DNA of 11,302 bases from CAYJIX01 sp964370375. Lineage in GTDB: Bacteria; Desulfobacterota; Desulfovibrionia; Desulfovibrionales; Desulfovibrionaceae. Numbering within the stretch: the stretch's first letter is position 1; every line of letters begins with the position of its first letter. Location: assembly GCA_964370375.1 (NCBI GenBank), contig CAYJIX010000065.1, forward strand, positions 1 through 11,302. Direction: 5' to 3'. The notes under the pieces were generated by a model. It was not told where the DNA came from. It ran no database searches and saw nothing but the letters and a program-made list of their open reading frames with translations. A program made the position numbers and the translations under genes. Positions 7,227-11,302 of this stretch are shown in pieces.

Positions 7227-7553
7227 TTAGATCTTCTTGTTCACAAGATTGCCTAAAAAAGGGCCTTCACTTGAAGGAGAGGTTTCTGCTACGCTTTCTT
7301 GATCAGCTTTTTGTTGGCGCTGGCTAAGATGTTGCTGGCCTTGATCGTGCTGGTTGTTGTCGTTTACAGTGGCAGAAAGGTCAGGATCTTCCATGCGCTG
7401 CACTTGCTGGGATTGCTCTTTAAGCATGGCTTCAGCCATGTGCCTAGCCATACCCTGCGTAGCTTCCGGGCTTGTGGCAAGTTCATTGACGAGCCGCCCC
7501 CCAACTCCCATTTGTTGAGCGTACATAAGGGGCAATGTGGGTTCAATGGCCAT
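7227..7553 (-). CDS. Small Q-rich protein of unknown function in the flagellar block
   Basis: A 108-residue protein not assigned to any family. Residues 1-46 (MAIEPTLPLMYAQQMGVGG...MARHMAEAMLKEQ) look folded and partly helical. Residues 47-92 are low-complexity and rich in Q, D, N, S and H, so probably disordered. It has no signal peptide or membrane segment. A strong purine ribosome binding site (AGGGGGGGA) precedes the ATG at 7553 by 4 nt. The gene is followed 4 nt later by the DUF2802 gene and lies 129 nt after the fliL-like gene. Co-transcription suggests a flagellar role, but nothing in the sequence defines it. Confidence 0.75.
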   Translation of the reverse strand: MAIEPTLPLMYAQQMGVGGRLVNELATSPEATQGMARHMAEAMLKEQSQQVQRMEDPDLSATVNDNNQHDQGQQHLSQRQQKADQESVAETSPSSEGPFLGNLVNKKI

Positions 7554-7621
7554 AAAATCCCCCCCTTTGGTAAACGTGGTACTTATAAAGTAGCCATGCC
7601 CTGTACCTCTTTTGTATTGTG

Positions 7622-7672
7622 GGGCAAATCGCCCTTGCTCATAAAAACGGTCGGCGCGTCATTTGTGAGCAA
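7622..7672. other. Two adjacent hairpins in the fliL-like / Q-rich gene spacer
   Basis: GGGC-AAATC-GCCC (7622-7634) is followed at once by an 11-bp stem with one G-T pair, TTGCTCATAAA / TTTGTGAGCAA (7635-7645 with 7662-7672), with a 16-nt GC-rich loop. No T-run follows on the minus strand, so these look more like an mRNA processing or stability element than a terminator. Confidence 0.45.
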
Positions 7673-7682
7673 TAGCGTGTTG

Positions 7683-8369
7683 CTACTTTAATATATAATT
7701 TTCAAACAAGATGTCCTCACCCTGTGTACGTACCAAGTAGCCATTCACAATATCCAGCAAGTCTTGTTTAATGCCTACTGTATTCAAGGGGTCAATCAAG
7801 TACGCATGGGTTTGGTTGCGAAGATAGTAAAAAATAGCATCTCGCAAGACGATCAGCTTTTCTTGTACCTCATCGGTAAAGCCTTCTTCAGTAGAAACAA
7901 GCGTGAACGCCGCTTGTAAAAACCGTACGGTTTGCCCGTCGCGCTGTTCCACCATGAAAGGCTTTAATTGCGCCATTGAAGACTGTGAACCTGCAAGCGC
8001 TTGTTCAGAAGGCACTACAATAATAGATGGCGGAGCTTCAACCACAGTGGGTGCTGGTGCCCTAAAATAGGCTATGTATACCCATATGGCCAGTAAAATA
8101 AGGGCTAAAACACCGCCGCCCACAGCAATCTGGAACGGTCGTTTTTGCCATAGCTTTTTGGGAGGCTCAGGGATTTCCTCATCAAAAGTAGGCTCCTCAG
8201 CCGGCAGGCTTTCTTCAACAACAGCTACTTCTTCAGGTTTTTCTTCCTGAAGAAAAGGGGCGTCGTCTATGTCCAGCTGGACTTTTTTCTGCGCCTGGCT
8301 TGTAAACGATTCCCCGTTTTCAGGTGCAGTGTCTAGTTGTGGACTTTCTACCTGTTCGACTTGACTCAA
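7683..8369 (-). CDS. FliL-like flagellar basal-body-associated protein
   Basis: A 228-residue membrane protein. An acidic cytoplasmic N-terminal tail (1-70, rich in E, D and P) leads to one membrane span (about 79-101) and a periplasmic domain (about 134-228). That domain shows the FliL pattern of a strand ending in RFLQAAFTLVS, a helix DEVQEKLIVLRDAIFYYLRNQT, then KQDLLDIVNGYL and a final GEDILFENYIL. FliL proteins surround the stator units and stabilise motor function. The 70-residue tail is longer than in the common form of about 160 residues. The start is TTG (8367-8369), supported by AGGGAG 7 nt upstream; no in-frame ATG fits better. It follows cheY after a terminator and a promoter-like sequence, so it probably starts a second transcription unit. 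Confidence 0.85.
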   Translation of the reverse strand: MSQVEQVESPQLDTAPENGESFTSQAQKKVQLDIDDAPFLQEEKPEEVAVVEESLPAEEPTFDEEIPEPPKKLWQKRPFQIAVGGGVLALILLAIWVYIAYFRAPAPTVVEAPPSIIVVPSEQALAGSQSSMAQLKPFMVEQRDGQTVRFLQAAFTLVSTEEGFTDEVQEKLIVLRDAIFYYLRNQTHAYLIDPLNTVGIKQDLLDIVNGYLVRTQGEDILFENYILK

Positions 8370-8455
8370 TGGAAAGCTCCCTTATAGCCTGTGGCAAATC
8401 AATGCGTGTTCTGTTGATAAAACCGTGTTGGTTTTTTCATAGAAAATAAAGATTC

Positions 8456-8484
8456 GCTATACTGCCTTGCCTTGCCATATTCAA
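8456..8484 (-). promoter_or_regulatory. Sigma-70-type promoter of the fliL-like gene
   Basis: TTGAAT (8479-8484) and TATAGC (8456-8461) on the minus strand are separated by exactly 17 nt. They lie about 90 nt upstream of the TTG start and downstream of the cheY terminator. Both hexamers deviate slightly from consensus. Confidence 0.5.
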
Positions 8485-8526
8485 TTTATGGTATAACATC
8501 TGGTTACGCAAGTTGTTATTAATTAT

Positions 8527-8566
8527 AAAAAAGGGGTGCTACGCGTACGTTACAGCCACAAGCACC
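8527..8566 (-). terminator. Rho-independent terminator after cheY
   Basis: On the minus strand GGTGCT (8561-8566) pairs with AGCACC (8535-8540) across a 20-nt loop, followed by CC and six T residues (8527-8532). It starts about 19 nt after the cheY stop codon. The stem is 6 bp and the loop long, so strength is moderate. Confidence 0.6.
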
Positions 8567-8584
8567 GCGGCAACGTATAAAAAA

Positions 8585-8971
8585 TTATTGGACAAAGATT
8601 TTGTCAATTTTTTGTTTCATGGTTTCAGCTGTGAAAGGTTTGACAATATAGTTTGAAACCTTGGCTTGCACAGCTTCGATGATGTTTTCCTGCTGAGCTT
8701 CAGCTGTAACCATAAGAAAAGGAGTGTTTGCGTATTCTTCGCTGGCCCGCACTTTTCGTAACAAATCAATGCCGGTCATTTGCGGCATGTTCCAGTCTGA
8801 AACAATGAAGTCTATTTTTTCACTGTTGATGATTTCCCACGCCGTTGTGCCGTCGTCAGCTTCCGTCACGTTGTTGAAACCCAGTTGTCGTAAGATGTTT
8901 TTTACAATCCTGCGCATGGTTGAAAAATCGTCAACTACCAAAACACGCATGGAATTTGGATCGTAGGTCAT
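8585..8971 (-). CDS. cheY: Chemotaxis response regulator CheY, single receiver domain
   Basis: A 128-residue protein made only of a receiver domain. All signalling residues are present: acidic pair D14-D15, phospho-acceptor D59 (VSDWNMP), switch residues T89 (MVTAEA) and Y108, and K111 (IVKPF). Phosphorylated CheY binds the flagellar switch (FliM) and changes rotation. The length and lack of an output domain fit CheY. Its place directly after fliA in a flagellar block makes a motor role more likely than a generic regulator. The ATG at 8971 has AAGGAG 8 nt upstream. A second ATG seven codons downstream (M8) has no such site. Confidence 0.95.
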   Translation of the reverse strand: MTYDPNSMRVLVVDDFSTMRRIVKNILRQLGFNNVTEADDGTTAWEIINSEKIDFIVSDWNMPQMTGIDLLRKVRASEEYANTPFLMVTAEAQQENIIEAVQAKVSNYIVKPFTAETMKQKIDKIFVQ

Positions 8972-9047
8972 AAAGCTTACTCCTTGCAGTACATCTATCA
9001 GCTGCTCGTAATGAAACAGTCTGGTGTTTATAGTTTGCTATGTCGTT

Positions 9048-9839
9048 TCATTCGCTGCCGTCACCATATTGAGCATTAAACTCGCGGCGTAGGCGCATAA
9101 GGGCTTGCGTGTGCAATTGCGATACGCGTCCTTCGGTTACGCCCATAACCTCAGCAGTCTCTCGCATGTTCAGTTCTTCACTATAATAAAGAGATAATAC
9201 CAGCTTTTCCCTGTCTGTCAATGTTTCAATAAGGCCCGCAATCCGTTCAAGTGTGTCTTGAAAAGCGGTGTTTTGATAGGGCTCTCCTTCAATGTTTCCG
9301 GAATCTTGAATCAAGGAATCTTGAATAATATCAATGGATATGCTGAGCTGGTTTTGCAAGGCTTCAAGGCCAAGGCGCACCTCTTTGATATCAAGGCCTG
9401 TGATTTCAGCCAATTCTTCTTCGCTCGGAGCTAAGCCTTTTTCTTGTTCTATTTTCCAATTTGCCTCGTCAAGTTGCCTAACACGCTTGCGCAAGCTGCG
9501 CGGAAACCAGTCCAGCCGCCGCAATTCATCAAGCATGGCTCCGCGGATGCGATTTTCGGCGTACGTATCAAATTTGATGCCAAGGGACGGTTTAAATTTT
9601 CCCAAGGCTTCCATAAGTCCTAAGGAGCCGGCACTTAAAAGGTCATTGATTTCAATATGTTTAGGTGTTTTTGCTTTTAGACGTAAGGCAAGATACCGTA
9701 TTTTAGGCCCATAATGTTGCACAAGCTGTCCCTGCTCGGCGTGCGAAAAATCCTCCCAACTTGTACTTCCCGACTCAAGGGCTTGCCAAGGCTTAGGATC
9801 TGAAGAGCAGTTTTTTCCAAAAGAATTTGATATTGCCAT
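9048..9839 (-). CDS. fliA: Flagellar RNA polymerase sigma factor (sigma-28)
   Basis: A 263-residue group 3 sigma factor that directs RNA polymerase to late flagellar and chemotaxis promoters. Sigma region 2 spans about 38-112 (EINDLLSAGSLGLMEALGKF, FDTYAENRIRGAMLDELRRLDWFPRS). Region 3 spans about 113-195. Region 4 spans about 198-255 and ends in the DNA-binding helix-turn-helix (MRETAEVMGVTEGRVSQLHTQAL). The open frame runs further upstream, but MAISNSF at 9839 gives the normal family length and limits overlap with flhG to 47 nt. The ribosome binding site is weak, so translational coupling to flhG is likely. A 15-nt tandem repeat encodes IQDSLIQDS in the region 3-4 linker. Activity is usually controlled by the anti-sigma factor FlgM, which is not in this window. 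Confidence 0.93.
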   Translation of the reverse strand: MAISNSFGKNCSSDPKPWQALESGSTSWEDFSHAEQGQLVQHYGPKIRYLALRLKAKTPKHIEINDLLSAGSLGLMEALGKFKPSLGIKFDTYAENRIRGAMLDELRRLDWFPRSLRKRVRQLDEANWKIEQEKGLAPSEEELAEITGLDIKEVRLGLEALQNQLSISIDIIQDSLIQDSGNIEGEPYQNTAFQDTLERIAGLIETLTDREKLVLSLYYSEELNMRETAEVMGVTEGRVSQLHTQALMRLRREFNAQYGDGSE

Positions 9840-10608
9840 CAAGACTCGTGGGTACGTCCCAAGTTTGGATGTGTTGAGCCATCTGCCGAACAGCTTTACC
9901 GGCAGGGCTTTCTGCCTGATCAATGGTAAAAGGGCGTTGCCTTACAACAGCCTTACGAACAGTAGCATCGCGCGGCACAACCCCTGCTAAATCTAAAGAA
10001 ACACCGCTTAAAAAATGTTCACAAGCCAAATGCAAACGAGCAAAAAGTTCCTTGGCAGCTTTTACGCTTTGCGCCATGTTGACCACAACGCGGAACCGTT
10101 CCACACCATGTTTAAACTTCATCACCTTAATAAGGGCATAGGCGTCTGTTAATGATGTGGGTTCAGGGGTAATAACAATAAGGCGTTCTTGCGCCGCAAT
10201 GTTAAAATACACCACATTGTCGTTGATGCCAGCTCCCGTATCCACAATAAGATAGTCTACGTCATTGTCAAGAAAGTCAACCGCTTCAAGCAATTCTAAT
10301 TTTTGCCCTGTGGAAAGGGCCAGCATTTCGCTGGTACCTGACGAGGCCGGAAGGATTTTGAAACCAAAAGGTGTATCACAAAGGATGTCAGAAATCTGTG
10401 CCCCTTCATGAAAAAGATGAAACAAATTTCTGTCCGGAGCCATGCCAAGCATCACGTCCACATTGGCCAGACCAAGGTCTGCATCCAGCAAAACTACACG
10501 CTTGCCCATCTGAGCAAGGCATGAAGCCAGATTGACAGAAAGGTTGGTTTTGCCCACCCCTCCCTTACCAGATGTGACGGAAAAAACCAAAGGGAATCCG
10601 GCGCTCAT
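9793..10608 (-). CDS. flhG: FlhG, MinD-like flagellar number-control ATPase
   Basis: A 271-residue ParA/MinD-family ATPase. It has a deviant Walker A motif GKGGVGKT (14-21), a switch region LLDADLGLANVD (40-51), a Walker B-type IVDTGAG (121-127), and a final amphipathic stretch NIKFFWKKLLFR that may be a membrane-targeting helix as in MinD. FlhG works with the GTPase FlhF to set how many flagella form and where. The start at 10608 (MSAGFPLVFSVTSGKGG) has GGAG 5 nt upstream. An open frame continues to 10701, but those 31 residues are untypical and cover a leader hairpin. The 3' end overlaps fliA by 47 nt. flhF lies 200 nt upstream. Confidence 0.92.
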   Translation of the reverse strand: MSAGFPLVFSVTSGKGGVGKTNLSVNLASCLAQMGKRVVLLDADLGLANVDVMLGMAPDRNLFHLFHEGAQISDILCDTPFGFKILPASSGTSEMLALSTGQKLELLEAVDFLDNDVDYLIVDTGAGINDNVVYFNIAAQERLIVITPEPTSLTDAYALIKVMKFKHGVERFRVVVNMAQSVKAAKELFARLHLACEHFLSGVSLDLAGVVPRDATVRKAVVRQRPFTIDQAESPAGKAVRQMAQHIQTWDVPTSLDGNIKFFWKKLLFRS

Positions 10609-10808
10609 AATGTCTCCGTTTATAAATTTGTATGGCAGTTTTGCTTTTTGCTGTCCATACACCAGATGTTTATACAGGCTTTTGTTGGTAAAAAGCCACA
10701 TCCAAAAAAGATGTTATACTGACAAAGGAAATGTGAAAAGACAAAAAATTCGTTTTTACGTAAAATTTTTACATCATGTTGTAAGTAATCGCAGTCATTG
10801 CAGTGCTA
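10609..10808 (-). promoter_or_regulatory. flhF-flhG spacer with candidate promoter and hairpins
   Basis: The 200-nt gap contains on the minus strand TATAAC (10713-10718) as a possible -10, with a poor -35. Next come a small inverted repeat ACATC/GATGT and a perfect 7-bp hairpin GGCTTTT-loop-AAAAGCC (10677-10697). Further upstream is the palindromic GTAAAAATTTTAC. The layout suggests that flhG has its own promoter and a folded leader besides read-through from flhF. Confidence 0.35.
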
Positions 10809-11302
10809 TCAGGTGTTGTTTTGCCCCGGCAATTGCCGTTTAAAAACCAAACGCCAGACCAAAGGTTCGTGCGCCGGAGACAGCGTTGCTCGAAAACCTG
10901 CACCATACGAAAGCGCCGACACAGGCAAACGGCACACCGCAGAAAGGTTGACCAAGGGGCCGGCTCCTGCTGCTTCGTCAAGCTTGGTCCATACAATGCT
11001 GCCATCCAGATTTGTTTGGTAACTGTCCAAAAAAGCTTGTGTTTGTACAGCACCATAGTGAGGAGGCAAGACAAGGTGTACCACAGGATGCACACTCATA
11101 AGGCCCAAGGATGCAAGGCTTTCGTTAAGGGTGATCCCGCGCGGCACAGCAGGCACATCAATAAAAATAGTGTCAGCTTCTGCGCAGGCACGCATGGCCT
11201 TTTGCATTTCTTCGGCGTTGCCGGCTTCAAGATACATAAAGTCTGACAATTCAGCCATATGCCGCAATACCTAGCGTCCGTTGACCCTGTCTGCATCCAC
11301 AT
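10809..11302 (-). pseudogene. flhF: FlhF, SRP-type GTPase, partial at the right edge and interrupted by an in-frame amber codon
   Basis: FlhF is the SRP-family GTPase that places flagella at the cell pole. The visible part is the C-terminal half of the GTPase domain. The minus-strand frame reads VDADRVNGR, then TAG (11271-11273), then VLRHMAELSDFMYLEAG... to a TGA at 10809. The stretch across the stop aligns without gaps to D-x-x-R-(6)-L-(4)-E-L of SRP-type GTPases, so the frame is right and one codon is nonsense. Downstream features are WTKLDEA (the G4 TKxD motif), GPLVNLSAVCRLPVSALSYG and PLVWRLVFKRQLPG. The G3 motif, usually DTAGR, appears as DVPAV. No other break is seen in the remaining 153 codons. 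A TTG at 11267 could start a fragment but has no good ribosome binding site. This may be a true mutation, a read-through codon or a sequence error. flhG follows. Confidence 0.75.

Noticed and set aside
10609..10701. N-terminal extension of FlhG
   Set aside because: The 31 extra residues are untypical, cover a hairpin leader and lack a ribosome binding site. The start at 10608 has GGAG at good spacing.
11271..11273. Amber codon read as a sense codon genome-wide
   Set aside because: The TPR lipoprotein, LUD and fliL-like genes in this window all end in TAG at family-appropriate positions, so general recoding is unlikely. Local suppression remains open.
1..11302. CRISPR array, transposase, tRNA or rRNA
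   Set aside because: No regularly spaced direct repeats, DDE/HUH motifs, tRNA-like T-loop plus acceptor pairing or rRNA segments were found on either strand.

Overview
The window looks like chromosomal DNA from a motile, flagellated Gram-negative bacterium, most likely a deltaproteobacterial sulfate reducer of the Desulfovibrio type (Desulfovibrionales). The lineage call rests on the RpoB N-terminus (MGQLTKQFG...), the block order flhF - flhG - fliA - cheY - fliL-like gene on one strand, and a LUD-family protein and a TPR lipoprotein nearby. Base composition is moderate, with GC in the mid-40s by eye. The genus cannot be fixed from sequence alone. All protein-coding genes except the TPR lipoprotein lie on the minus strand.

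Left third (1-3871, minus): rpoB, the RNA polymerase beta subunit, running off the left edge with about the last 80 codons missing. The frame is continuous and the rifampicin-binding region is wild type. The usual upstream partner rplL is absent. In its place is about 1.2 kb of AT-rich, apparently non-coding DNA (3872-5051) holding several inverted repeats, a 57-nt near-perfect hairpin and a run of roughly helically spaced T-tracts.

Centre (5052-6652): a plus-strand TPR lipoprotein converges on a minus-strand LUD/LutC-like protein. Between them, starting at the first base after the lipoprotein stop codon, is a 126-nt nested foldback with 18-bp perfect terminal inverted repeats. It looks like a miniature mobile or REP-like element, or a bidirectional hairpin.

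Right half (6803-11302, minus): a flagellar regulation and assembly block. In transcription order it is flhF (partial, right edge), flhG (MinD-like ATPase), fliA (sigma-28, overlapping flhG), cheY, a FliL-like single-span membrane protein, a small Q-rich protein of unknown function, and a DUF2802 membrane/coiled-coil protein. FlhF and FlhG normally set flagellar placement and number, FliA drives late flagellar genes, CheY signals to the motor switch, and FliL-type proteins support the stator. A rho-independent-type terminator follows cheY and a sigma-70-like promoter precedes the fliL-like gene, so the block has at least two transcription units.

The clearest anomaly is an in-frame amber codon in flhF at 11271-11273. 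The reading frame is intact on both sides, and the stop falls at one position of a gap-free alignment to the conserved D-x-x-R-(6)-L-(4)-E-L stretch of SRP-type GTPases. No CRISPR array, transposase, tRNA, rRNA or obvious new multi-gene defence or metabolic system was found. The best leads are the flhF nonsense codon, the foldback element and the unusual rpoB upstream region.
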